Positions 51,875 through 60,688 of a stretch of DNA of 64,000 bases are shown here, piece by piece. The number at the start of each line of letters is the position of its first letter. The stretch's first letter is position 1. This stretch comes from Bifidobacterium longum subsp. infantis ATCC 15697 = JCM 1222 = DSM 20088 (GTDB taxonomy: Bacteria; Actinomycetota; Actinomycetes; Actinomycetales; Bifidobacteriaceae), in contig NC_017219.1 of the NCBI RefSeq assembly GCF_000269965.1, positions 682,001 through 746,000 of the forward strand, written 5' to 3'. Made by a program: the position numbers and the translations under genes. Below the pieces are notes generated by a model. That model saw nothing but the letters and a program-made list of their open reading frames with translations. It was not told where the DNA came from and made no database searches.

Positions 51875-51933
51875 TTGACAATAGTGATTTAACGTCTTAT
51901 CATCAAATAAGCTGATGATGAAACGTTAAATCA
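51875..51933 (+). promoter_or_regulatory. Promoter and double LacI operator of the nucleoside hydrolase operon
   Basis: -35 TTGACA (51875-51880), 17-bp spacer, -10 TATCAT (51898-51903). Overlaid is an inverted repeat with 21-bp arms, 51885-51905 and 51913-51933, matching at 19 of 21 positions around a 7-nt loop. Each arm contains a LacI-type site centred on CG: GATTTAAC-GTCTTATC and GATGAAAC-GTTAAATC. Binding would cover the -10 and the start site. Confidence 0.8.
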
Positions 51934-51985
51934 TCAGAAGTCAGAGATGACCCAGCGGCTGTTATGGAAGCAAAGGAGCACTTTG

Positions 51986-52924
51986 ATGGAAAAAATTATT
52001 CTGGATTGCGATCCCGGTCATGATGATGCCATGGCCATCATGCTTGCTGTAGGCAACCCCAAAATTGACCTAGTGGGTGTGACCACGGTGGGTGGCAATC
52101 AGAGCCTTGAAAAGGTGACGTACAACGCCCGGTCCGTTCTGGAAATGGCGAAGGCCACGGACATCCCGGTGCACGCCGGTTGCGATAGGCCCCTCGTCCG
52201 CAAGCAGGAGGTCGCCGCATCGATTCACGGCGAGACCGGTTTGGATGGCGTTGAATTGCCGGTTCCCACCCGTCCACTGGATTCCGGCCATGCCGTGAAC
52301 TGGATTATCGATACGATTATGGCCAGCGAGCCGGGAACAATCACGCTTGTGCCGACCGGCCCTCTGACCAACATCGCCATGGCCGCCCGTATGGAGCCGC
52401 GCATCGTAGACCGCGTCAAGGAAGTCGTCCTGATGGGCGGCGGATACCACGTCGGCAATTGGAGCGCCGTAGCGGAATTCAACATCAAGGTGGATCCCGA
52501 GGCCGCGCACATCGTGTTCAACGAGCCGTGGAAGCTAACCATGGTTGGCCTTGATCTGACCCATCAGGCGCTGTGCACTCCGGAGGTTCAGCATCGCATT
52601 GATGCCATCGGCACTGATTCGTCGCACTTCGCCAGCGGACTTATGGACTTCTTCCGCAAGACCTATCGGGATAATCAGGACTTCATCGATCCGCCGGTGC
52701 ATGATCCCTGCACGGTCGCCTATCTGATTGATCCGAGCGTGGTGTCGACTCGCCGTTGCCCGCTGGATGTCGAAATCCACGGTGACCTGACACTGGGCAT
52801 GACCGTTGCCGACCTGCGTGGCCCGGAACCGTCCGCCGAGGAATGCCATACGCAGGTCGCGGTGAAACTCGACTTCGATAAGTTCTGGGATCTCATTGTC
52901 GATGCCATCGTTGCTATCGGCTGA
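51986..52924 (+). CDS. Ribonucleoside hydrolase (inosine-uridine preferring family)
   Basis: 312 residues from ATG 51986, chosen for AAAGGAG. The calcium/ribose motif IILDCDPGHDDAMAIMLAVG is at the N-terminus; also LVGVTTVGGNQSLEKVTYNA, VPVHAGCDRPL, TLVPTGPLTNIAMAARMEP, VLMGGGYHVGNWSAVAEFNI and HDPCTVAYLIDP. Splits ribonucleosides to base and ribose in the cytoplasm, feeding the ribokinase two genes downstream. First gene of the operon. Confidence 0.92.
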   Translation: MEKIILDCDPGHDDAMAIMLAVGNPKIDLVGVTTVGGNQSLEKVTYNARSVLEMAKATDIPVHAGCDRPLVRKQEVAASIHGETGLDGVELPVPTRPLDSGHAVNWIIDTIMASEPGTITLVPTGPLTNIAMAARMEPRIVDRVKEVVLMGGGYHVGNWSAVAEFNIKVDPEAAHIVFNEPWKLTMVGLDLTHQALCTPEVQHRIDAIGTDSSHFASGLMDFFRKTYRDNQDFIDPPVHDPCTVAYLIDPSVVSTRRCPLDVEIHGDLTLGMTVADLRGPEPSAEECHTQVAVKLDFDKFWDLIVDAIVAIG

Positions 52925-52963
52925 CGGGCGAAGAGGAATGCGTAAAAGGACAAGGGAATAGTC

Positions 52964-54379
52964 ATGTCGACAGTCAGATCCGAAAAAATGCTTGATGAGG
53001 GCGGCAAGTCCATTGTCGCTTTGATGGCTGCGCTGATGGCGTCGGTCTTCGCTTTTCAGCTCAACGCTTCCATGCTTTCGCCGGCGCTTACCACTATGGA
53101 GCGCGGGCTGAACACCAGCAGTTCACAGATCAGTCTCACCCAGACGGTCTTCTTCACCGCATGTGCGCTGTTCTCACTGTTCCTGCCTCGACTGGGCGAT
53201 CTCGCAGGCCGCAAGAAAGTATTGCTGGGCATGCTGAGCATCACCGCCATCGGCTGTGTGGTCTCGGCGTTGGCCGTGAATGTGCCCATGCTGATGGTCG
53301 GTCGCGTGATGCAGGGCGTATGCGGACCGGTGGTGCCGATGACGCTCATCATGCTGCACGCCAAGGTGACTGAGGACGCCAAATATGCGCGACTGATGTC
53401 GATTCTTACCTCGGTGAACGGCGGTATTGGCGGTGTTGACGCCATCCTCGGCGGCTGGCTTGCCGGCACGTTCGGCTTCCGTTCCGTGTTCTGGGTGATG
53501 GTCGGTGTCGCCGTGGTCGCAATCGTGCTGGTGTCGATGTTCGCCGATGAAAGCACGGCCAAAGAGACCCCGAAGATGGATTGGGCCGGTGCAATCGTTC
53601 TTGGCATCGCCTTCCTGGCAGCCTATCTGGCCATCAATGAAATACAGAAACTCGGCGACGCGAATTGGGTGCTCGTCGCTATCGAGGTGGTAGCGGCTGC
53701 GGTCGCCTTCGTGATCTTCTGGAAGGTCGAGAACCGCAATCCCGCACCGATGGTCACCACCCACTATCTCAAGCAGCCGCGCACCTGGGGCCTGCTGCTC
53801 ACCACATTGCTCACCATGACCGGCGTGTTCGCCATCATGAACGGCGTTGTGCCGGCCTTGGCTCAGGACGGTAAGTTCGGCACCGGATTGGGAGCCGACG
53901 TGGTGTCGTTCGCCACGCTGACCCCATATGCTTTGGTTGGTCTGGTCTTCGGCGTGGTCGCCGGTGTGCTTGCCTCCCAGTTCGGTTACCATCGCATGCT
54001 CCGCGTGGGCATTCTGGTCAGCTTGGTCGGCGTGCTGTTCGGCGTATACGTTGCACACTTCCCGAGCGTATGGGCCTTGCTGGTTATCTCGGTGGTGCTC
54101 GGTGTGGCATACGCGGGCACGGCGAACATCATGCTCAACGGTTTGGGTATTGTGCTGTCGCCGGACGACAACCCAGGATACTTGCCCGGCCTCAATGCGG
54201 GCGCGTTCAACCTCGGCGCAGGCCTGAGCTACGCAGTGCTATATGCCGTGATGAACGCATTCGCGGGCTCCTCGGGCGGCACTGCCGGTTACTCGGCGGC
54301 AATGATCGCGTCGGCCGTGCTTCTGGGCCTTGCTCTGCTGGCTTCGTTCGCCATCCCCAAGCTTGAACGAGCTGCTTGA
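52964..54379 (+). CDS. MFS transporter, 14-helix type, probable nucleoside importer
   Basis: 471 residues with about 14 hydrophobic helices. Motif A-like loop LFLPRLGDLAGRKKVLLGML; VMQGVCGPVVPMTLIMLHAK and GGIGGVDAILGGWLAGTFGF (motif C-like). By sequence it belongs with the DHA2 drug/H+ antiporter group, but lying between a nucleoside hydrolase and a ribokinase it more likely moves ribonucleosides (inference). Cytoplasmic membrane. Confidence 0.82.
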   Translation: MSTVRSEKMLDEGGKSIVALMAALMASVFAFQLNASMLSPALTTMERGLNTSSSQISLTQTVFFTACALFSLFLPRLGDLAGRKKVLLGMLSITAIGCVVSALAVNVPMLMVGRVMQGVCGPVVPMTLIMLHAKVTEDAKYARLMSILTSVNGGIGGVDAILGGWLAGTFGFRSVFWVMVGVAVVAIVLVSMFADESTAKETPKMDWAGAIVLGIAFLAAYLAINEIQKLGDANWVLVAIEVVAAAVAFVIFWKVENRNPAPMVTTHYLKQPRTWGLLLTTLLTMTGVFAIMNGVVPALAQDGKFGTGLGADVVSFATLTPYALVGLVFGVVAGVLASQFGYHRMLRVGILVSLVGVLFGVYVAHFPSVWALLVISVVLGVAYAGTANIMLNGLGIVLSPDDNPGYLPGLNAGAFNLGAGLSYAVLYAVMNAFAGSSGGTAGYSAAMIASAVLLGLALLASFAIPKLERAA

Positions 54380-54620
54380 CCAAAGGTGTGCGTAACGCGC
54401 TCGCCATCACCGAACTGTTCGGTCATCCGGAAGTCGAGGTTTACAAGGGTCTACCACATTCCAGCACCACCGATTCCTTCACCGTGGGCGAGATTTCCGC
54501 CTTCATCCACGGCGTCAACGGCATCGGTGATGTTGAAATTCCGGATTCTAGCCGTGCACCGGAAACCGAATCCGCCTCGTCATCCGCAAAAAGATCGGCG
54601 AGTGATCGTTGGCTCTATTC
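54380..54620 (+). pseudogene. Remnant of a second nucleoside hydrolase
   Basis: Directly after the MFS stop, a frame open from TTG 54376 reads TKGVRNALAITELFGHPEVE, VYKGLPHSSTTDSF, then AFIHGVNGIGDVEIPDSSRA. That is the VYKG...HG.NG.G.VE.P pattern of nucleoside hydrolases at about residues 45-110. The DPGxDD N-terminus and all later motifs are missing. The frame runs on in phase into the ribokinase, but ribokinase has its own start and ribosome site. Confidence 0.72.
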
Positions 54621-54645
54621 GTCAACGACAACGAAAGGAAATGCT

Positions 54646-55626
54646 ATGACAGCATCTGACATTCTTGCGGCACTTGATCGAATCCAAGGCACGGTTTGCG
54701 TCGTCGGTTCGATGAATGCCGATTACACAGTGGTCACCGAGCGTCTGCCCGGACCGGGGGAGACTGTCACCGGCGGCCCGCTGCAAGTGTTACCCGGCGG
54801 CAAATCCGGCAACCAGGCTGCTGCTGCGGCACGTATTGGCGCCACTGTTCACATGTTTGGAGCGGTGGGTTCCGATGCCAATGCCGAGTTCCTGCTTGGT
54901 GCATTGCGAGAAGCCGGCGTGGATACCCAGCACGTGCGTCATGTACCGGGGGCCAGCGGTACCACAGTCATCACCGTGGACGCGAACGGAGAGAACACGA
55001 TTGTCTACTCTCCGGGCTCCAATGCGCAGGTCAGTGTTGATTATATCGAGGCGATGCGCGGTGAATTGACTTCGGCGAATGTGCTTGGCCTGTGCTTGGA
55101 AAGCCCGATCGAGACCGTTACCGCGGCTGCGCGTATCGGGCATGAAGCCGGTGTGCCGGTACTGCTCAACAATTCACCGTTTACGCCGGTGCTGCCGGAC
55201 GAGCTGGTGCAGCTTGCCGATATCCTGCTCGTCAACGAGCATGAGATGGCGCAGATGTTCGGTATCGCCGAACCCGAAGACGGCGACTGGTCCGGATTCG
55301 ACTGGCTGGCTGCGGCCGATCGTATGCGGGAGCTCGGGTTCGACCGGGCGATTGTGACGCTCGGCGGTGATGGCTCGATGGTGCTGGATGCATCATGTGC
55401 TGTTGCTTCGGTGACCCGCATCGCACCGGTTCGGGTCGAAGCCGTGGACACCACCGGTTGCGGCGACTCGTTCATGGGTGCCGTGCTGGCAGGGCTGGCC
55501 TCAGGCTTTGAGCTGCGTGAAGCGGCTCAGCTGGCTTCGTTCGTTTCTGCATATGCGGCTACCGGTCTGGGTGCCCAAGCGTCTTACGGTTCCGCCGCCC
55601 AGATTCGTGAGCTATTTGTGCCCTGA
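54646..55626 (+). CDS. rbsK: Ribokinase (PfkB family)
   Basis: 326 residues from ATG 54646 (AAAGGAAATGCT upstream). PfkB signatures: VCVVGSMNADYTVVTERLPG, GGKSGNQAAAAARIGATVHM (signature 1), ILLVNEHEMAQMFG, IVTLGGDGSMVL, and DTTGCGDSFMGAVLAGLASG with the catalytic Asp in TGCGD. Phosphorylates ribose freed by the nucleoside hydrolase to ribose 5-phosphate for the pentose/bifid shunt. The long in-phase open frame upstream is the hydrolase remnant and is not counted. Confidence 0.92.
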   Translation: MTASDILAALDRIQGTVCVVGSMNADYTVVTERLPGPGETVTGGPLQVLPGGKSGNQAAAAARIGATVHMFGAVGSDANAEFLLGALREAGVDTQHVRHVPGASGTTVITVDANGENTIVYSPGSNAQVSVDYIEAMRGELTSANVLGLCLESPIETVTAAARIGHEAGVPVLLNNSPFTPVLPDELVQLADILLVNEHEMAQMFGIAEPEDGDWSGFDWLAAADRMRELGFDRAIVTLGGDGSMVLDASCAVASVTRIAPVRVEAVDTTGCGDSFMGAVLAGLASGFELREAAQLASFVSAYAATGLGAQASYGSAAQIRELFVP

Positions 55627-55648
55627 CCGGTTTTCGGTAGTTTCTCTC

Positions 55649-55693
55649 AATGGCCTCAACCCGCACGTCATATTCGTGCTGGTTGAGGCCATT
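55649..55693 (+). terminator. Hairpin after the ribokinase gene
   Basis: 13-bp perfect arms AATGGCCTCAACC and GGTTGAGGCCATT with a 19-nt loop that can itself fold (GCACG/CGTGC). No T run follows; probable operon terminator. Confidence 0.6.
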
Positions 55694-55816
55694 GCATTAG
55701 GGGCCGCGTATATGAACAATCCCCGAGGCATTCGCCGACGAACTGCTAGAGTTAACCAACGAACAAGGGCGTTGCACTTCTCAATAGACAGCGGGATGAC
55801 GTGAGTTACACTATGT

Positions 55817-55832
55817 AGTAAAGTAATTTACT
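55817..55832 (+). promoter_or_regulatory. Palindrome in front of the second LacI gene
   Basis: AGTAAAGTAATTTACT, arms AGTAAA/TTTACT around GTAA, 46 bp before the start. AT-rich and inside the likely promoter; a candidate autoregulatory operator, though it lacks the central CG usual for LacI sites. Confidence 0.4.
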
Positions 55833-55859
55833 GAAATACTGCGTATTGTTACGTACTGA

Positions 55860-56888
<1,029 letters not shown>

Positions 56889-57136
56889 GCGTACGGACGG
56901 CCCCGCAACGCACGGCTGCGTGGTTGCCGATGGGGCGGTGCGGGCCTATGCTGGTGCGTGAAACGTCTGTCAGGGGCGGTTAATGTCGATCGCCCGGTAT
57001 GTCCCTGTTGCGGGGTCGCCGACAACGAACGAGGATGGTGGGGCCGTGGGCGTCGCCGTCCCCGCGTCAGGTCGGTGTGCGTGACGGTGGTGGGGCGTCT
57101 TGACGGCGCGGTGCGATGGTTTTTGGAGGAACCGCA
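56889..57136. other. GC-rich intergenic region before the GntR gene
   Basis: 248 bp. CCGCAACG-CACGGC and GCCCGG-type stems are possible but there is no clear terminator. A short frame (56958-57140, with a CPCC motif) exists but shows no convincing family and is not called. No palindrome of the NanR type is present here. Confidence 0.4.
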
Positions 57137-57895
57137 ATGAGCAGTCAGGAGAACACGATCATGCGGCTGCAGCCCGGTGCGTTGCAGCAGCGGACGCCGA
57201 TGCGCAGCCGCTGCGATGTGACGATGGACGCGATCAAATCGTATATTCTGCGGGAGCGGCTCCAGCCGGGCGATCTGCTGCCGACGGAGATCGAACTGTG
57301 CGAGGCCGTCGGCGCTTCGCGTTCGTCCGTGCGCGAAGCGGTGCGCAAGCTCGAAGGGCTCAACATCGTCAATGTCGAACACGGCAGGGGGACATTCGTC
57401 GGTTCGCTGTCCCTTGACCCCATGGTGGAGACGCTGGCGTTTCGCTCGATGGTGTCGGTGGGCAAGAACTTCGACGATCTGAAGGACGTCGTGGAGCTGA
57501 GGAGGTTCCTCGACCTCGGATGCGCGGATGAGGTGTGCGCGAAGGTCAAGGGGACGGAACAGCCCGAGCTCGATGCGCTCGTCGACGCCATGGTCTCGTC
57601 CGCCGAACGGGGCGAGGATTTCCTGTATGCCGACATCGACTTCCATATGGGACTGCTGGATCCGCTCGGCAACACCATCGCCAAGCAGATGGTGCATTCC
57701 CTGTGGCTCGTGCACATGGCCGTACTCCCGCAGATCGGCTTGGCGCCTTCGGAGAAGATGCTTGACACGGCCGAGGCGCACCGTCGCATGCTGGATGCGG
57801 CGATCGCCGGCGACGCCCAGATGTACCGTGAGGCCGTGCGCGAGCATTACCGGCCGATCGAATCGATACTGCGCGAACACCTCCCCGTGCGCTGA
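57137..57895 (+). CDS. nanR: GntR/FadR-family regulator, NanR-like
   Basis: 252 residues from ATG 57137 (GGAGGAACCGCA upstream). N-terminal winged helix (PGDLLPTEIELCEAVGASRS then SVREAVRKLEGLNIVNVEHG) and C-terminal FCD all-helical ligand domain (VVELRRFLDLGCADEVCAKV; DFHMGLLDPLGNTIAKQMVH with metal-type His residues). It opens the sialic-acid locus, whose promoters share TCAGA-TCTGA palindromes typical of FadR-type sites. Likely represses the locus until sialic acid or ManNAc-6-P appears. The symbol is given by context. Confidence 0.82.
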   Translation: MSSQENTIMRLQPGALQQRTPMRSRCDVTMDAIKSYILRERLQPGDLLPTEIELCEAVGASRSSVREAVRKLEGLNIVNVEHGRGTFVGSLSLDPMVETLAFRSMVSVGKNFDDLKDVVELRRFLDLGCADEVCAKVKGTEQPELDALVDAMVSSAERGEDFLYADIDFHMGLLDPLGNTIAKQMVHSLWLVHMAVLPQIGLAPSEKMLDTAEAHRRMLDAAIAGDAQMYREAVREHYRPIESILREHLPVR

Positions 57896-57965
57896 CGCGT
57901 GGGCGCTGCGTGGGATCGGTCCACGATCCGTATGCGCCGCCCGACACGAGGCGCGGTGCACTGAT

Positions 57966-57987
57966 ATACATCAGATGTCTGATGTAT
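57966..57987 (+). promoter_or_regulatory. Probable NanR operator 1
   Basis: A 22-bp palindrome with arms ATACATCAGAT and GTCTGATGTAT (10 of 11 positions pair), 49 bp before the DUF4862 start. A -10-like TATAAT overlaps its right end (57984-57989), so binding would block transcription of the DUF4862-nanK-nanE genes. Confidence 0.75.
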
Positions 57988-58035
57988 AATCGGGGATGTA
58001 CATGTCTCAACCATTTCATATTTCGAGGAGGAAAT

Positions 58036-58947
58036 ATGAAGCCGGAATTCATCGTTGGCGCGTATGCGTCGCTTCCGCAGGGGCGTCCGTCGCAGGAACT
58101 GTACTACATGCTGCTGGGCGAGCAGTCATGGGTCCGCGGGACGGAACTGCCGTTCCCCGGCGACCTTGCGAATGAGGACGACCGCCATTGGCTCGCCAAA
58201 CACCTGCCCGCCCACTGGCACACGAACTCGGTCACGGCCATCCCCGGCACGATGCGGCGCATGAACGAGGATCCGTGGTTCGGACTCGCCAGCCCGCAGG
58301 AGGCCGGGCGCCGCGATGCGATCGGATTCTTCGAGGACCTGCGACGCGCCGTCGCCGACGTCGCGCGCGTCCGCGGCGCGCAGGACATCGCCTACATCGA
58401 ACTGCACAGCGCACCAAGACGGGTCGCCGATGCCGATCGTATGGAGGAATCGTTGCGACTGCTCGCATCATGGGATTGGAGCGGCGCACGACTCGTCATC
58501 GAACATTGCGACCGTTACATAGACGGGCAGGAGCCGGAAAAGGGCTTCCTCCGCCTCGACGACGAGATCGCGTTGTGCAAGGAGCTGGGAATCGGACTGA
58601 CCGTCAACTGGGGACGGTCCGCGGTCGAAGGCCGAAGCGCGCGGACCGCGCTGGAACACGTGCGCCGGTGCGCCGACGCCGACGCGCTTACCGGACTGAT
58701 GTTCTCGGGAGCGGGGCCGAAGGAGACGATCTATGGATACCCGTGGATCGACGGACATCTGCCGATGAATCCGGACGAGCCGACATCGCTTATGGATGCG
58801 GATGCGATCGCCGAATGCATGCGCGCCGCAAACACGCAGAAACGGCCGATCGCCTATGTCGGCGCGAAGGTGTGCGTGCCACGGGACGCGACGCTCGACG
58901 AGCGCGTGCGCTACCTGTCGCACATCCATGAGGCGGTGGAACAATGA
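58036..58947 (+). CDS. DUF4862 family protein of the sialic-acid locus
   Basis: 303 residues from ATG 58036, after GAGGAGGAAAT. Probable TIM-barrel: EFIVGAYASLPQGRPSQELY, HWHTNSVTAIPGTMRRMNED, IAYIELHSAPRRVADADRME, ARLVIEHCDRYIDGQEPEKG, LTVNWGRSAVEGRS. Acidic, His and Arg residues at strand ends suggest a xylose-isomerase-like sugar enzyme. Function is not established. Its position first in an operon with nanK and nanE, behind the NanR site, ties it to sialic acid or ManNAc handling. Overlaps nanK by ATGA. Confidence 0.72.
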   Translation: MKPEFIVGAYASLPQGRPSQELYYMLLGEQSWVRGTELPFPGDLANEDDRHWLAKHLPAHWHTNSVTAIPGTMRRMNEDPWFGLASPQEAGRRDAIGFFEDLRRAVADVARVRGAQDIAYIELHSAPRRVADADRMEESLRLLASWDWSGARLVIEHCDRYIDGQEPEKGFLRLDDEIALCKELGIGLTVNWGRSAVEGRSARTALEHVRRCADADALTGLMFSGAGPKETIYGYPWIDGHLPMNPDEPTSLMDADAIAECMRAANTQKRPIAYVGAKVCVPRDATLDERVRYLSHIHEAVEQ

Positions 58948-59888
58948 GCGATTTCCTCGCATTCGACATCGGAGGCACGAAGATCGCCAGCGGATTCGTC
59001 CGGCTGTCCGACGGCGATGCCGCTCCCACCGTGTTGCTGCGCGATGAGGAGCCGACACACGCCTCGCAGGGAGGCGACGCCGTGCGCGAGCGCATCGTCG
59101 CGTCCGCGCGCCGTCAGCTCGACCGCGCGCGTGCCCAAGGCATAGAGCCGTGCGGCATCGGCATCGCGGCCGCCGGCGTGCCCGACGGCGAGACCGGAGA
59201 GATCATCGCCGCGACGGATCTGCTCCCCGGATGGAAAGGCCAGCGGATCTACGATGCGTTCGGCGCGATCACCGATCTGCCGGTGCATATGGTCGGCGAC
59301 GTCGTCGCGCATGGGCTCGGCGAAGCGCATTACGGCGCGGGGCGTGGCGCCCGTGTCCTCTTGTCGGTCGGCGTGGGCACCGGCATCGGCGGCGCGATCA
59401 TCGTCGGCGGCGTGCCGTTCCTCGGCGCGCATGGCATGGCGGGACATGCCGGACATGTCGTGAGCGCTCTCGGTGCCGGGGTCCCGTGCTCGTGCGGAAG
59501 CGTCGAGGGGCATGTCGAACCGGTCGCAAGCGGCACCGGACTGGCGACGTTGTACAACATGCGCGCCGGTGGCGAACCGGTGCGCAATGGCGGCGACGTC
59601 GCCGCGCTTGCGGCGGATGGCGATGCGCTTGCCTCATCGGTCATCGAAGACAGCGCCCGGGCGCTCGGCGCGTGCATCGGAGGCATGGCGAATCTGGTGG
59701 ATCCCGACGGCATCGTCGTCTCCGGGTCGGTCGTGAATGCGGGGCCGGTGTGGTGGGATGCGTTGCGCGATGGGTTCGCCCGTTCCGCATTGCCGTTGCT
59801 GCGCGATGTGCGGATGCGTGAGGGCGAGCTCGGCGGCGACGCGCCGCTCATCGGCGCGGCCGTCGCGTCCCGTCGCGTCGTCGGTTGA
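58944..59888 (+). CDS. nanK: N-acetylmannosamine kinase (ROK family)
   Basis: 314 residues. ROK signatures: FLAFDIGGTKIASGFVRLSD (phosphate loop), IGIAAAGVPDGETGEI, LPVHMVGDVVAHGLGEAHYG (catalytic Asp), VGTGIGGAIIVGGVPF, GMAGHAGHVVS (zinc His) and CSCGSVEGHVEPVASG. The usual CxCGxxGCxE has its third Cys replaced by His here. Converts ManNAc to ManNAc-6-P before NanE. Substrate is assigned from the neighbour; a related hexose specificity cannot be excluded. Confidence 0.85.
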   Translation: MSDFLAFDIGGTKIASGFVRLSDGDAAPTVLLRDEEPTHASQGGDAVRERIVASARRQLDRARAQGIEPCGIGIAAAGVPDGETGEIIAATDLLPGWKGQRIYDAFGAITDLPVHMVGDVVAHGLGEAHYGAGRGARVLLSVGVGTGIGGAIIVGGVPFLGAHGMAGHAGHVVSALGAGVPCSCGSVEGHVEPVASGTGLATLYNMRAGGEPVRNGGDVAALAADGDALASSVIEDSARALGACIGGMANLVDPDGIVVSGSVVNAGPVWWDALRDGFARSALPLLRDVRMREGELGGDAPLIGAAVASRRVVG

Positions 59889-59947
59889 TCGGGCCGTCGC
59901 GTTCGGGCGCGGCGGCCGGCATACTCTGTGCAAGGAAAGGATACATA

Positions 59948-60631
59948 ATGATGAGCAGGAATCCGGTTATCGAACGTGTGAAAGGCGGACTCATCGTCAG
60001 CTGCCAGGCGTACCCCGGCGAACCGCTGCGCCACCCGGAGACGATGGCGCAGATGGCGATGGCGGCCGTCGAGGGCGGCGCGGTCGGCATCCGCTGTCAG
60101 GGACTCGCCGACATAGCAGCGATAAAGGGCCAGGTGGACGTGCCGGTCATCGGCATCTGGAAGGACGGTTCGCAAGGCGTGTACATCACGCCGACGCTGC
60201 GTCATGCGCGCTGTTGCGCGGCGGCGGGCGCGGACATCGTGGCCTTGGATGCGACGGGACGGCCGCGCCCGGACGGGCGGACCTATGCGCAGACCGTGCA
60301 GGCGTTGCATGATGAGGGCGTCACGGTCATGGCCGATTGCGGCAGCTTCGACGATGCGCGCCGCGCCGTCGATGCGGGCAGCGACATCATCTCGACGACG
60401 CTTTCCGGGTACACGGGCGAACGGGAGAAGACCGACGGCCCCGATCTCGAGTTGCTCGAGTACATGGTGTCGTCGTTCCCCGATACGCCTGTGCTGTGCG
60501 AGGGCCGCATCCATACGCCCGAACAGCTGCATGACGTGATGAGCCGCGGCGCGTGGGCGGCCGTCGTCGGCACGGCGATCACCCATCCGACGTCGATCAC
60601 GCGCTGGTTCGCCGCCCGGCTCGACCATTAA
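59948..60631 (+). CDS. nanE: N-acetylmannosamine-6-phosphate 2-epimerase
   Basis: 227 residues (ATG 59948 or 59951). NanE barrel motifs: KGGLIVSCQAYPGEPLRHPE, GIRCQGLADIAAIK, VPVIGIWKDG, ADIVALDATGRPRPDG, VMADCGSFDDARRAVDAG, ISTTLSGYTGE, VLCEGRIHTPEQL and AAVVGTAITHP. The Lys in WKDG and the Glu in CEGRI are the acid/base pair. Makes GlcNAc-6-P, which enters amino-sugar catabolism. Sits 59 bp after nanK with AAGGAAAGG upstream. Confidence 0.94.
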   Translation: MMSRNPVIERVKGGLIVSCQAYPGEPLRHPETMAQMAMAAVEGGAVGIRCQGLADIAAIKGQVDVPVIGIWKDGSQGVYITPTLRHARCCAAAGADIVALDATGRPRPDGRTYAQTVQALHDEGVTVMADCGSFDDARRAVDAGSDIISTTLSGYTGEREKTDGPDLELLEYMVSSFPDTPVLCEGRIHTPEQLHDVMSRGAWAAVVGTAITHPTSITRWFAARLDH

Positions 60632-60644
60632 CGGCCGGTGGGGG

Positions 60645-60684
60645 CATGTTCGGGAACATGCGTCGCACACGTGTTCCCGAACAC
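60645..60684. terminator. Bidirectional terminator between nanE and the sialidase gene
   Basis: TGTTCGGGAACA (60647-60658) pairs with TGTTCCCGAACA (60672-60683). Each half is also self-palindromic. Placed between two convergent stops. Confidence 0.7.
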
Positions 60685-60688
60685 GCCC

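Noticed and set aside
56958..57140. Short ORF with CPCC motif, considered as an ISL3 zinc-finger remnant
   Set aside because: Only one Cys cluster fits; surrounding residues do not follow the transposase pattern and the frame is short and GC-rich.
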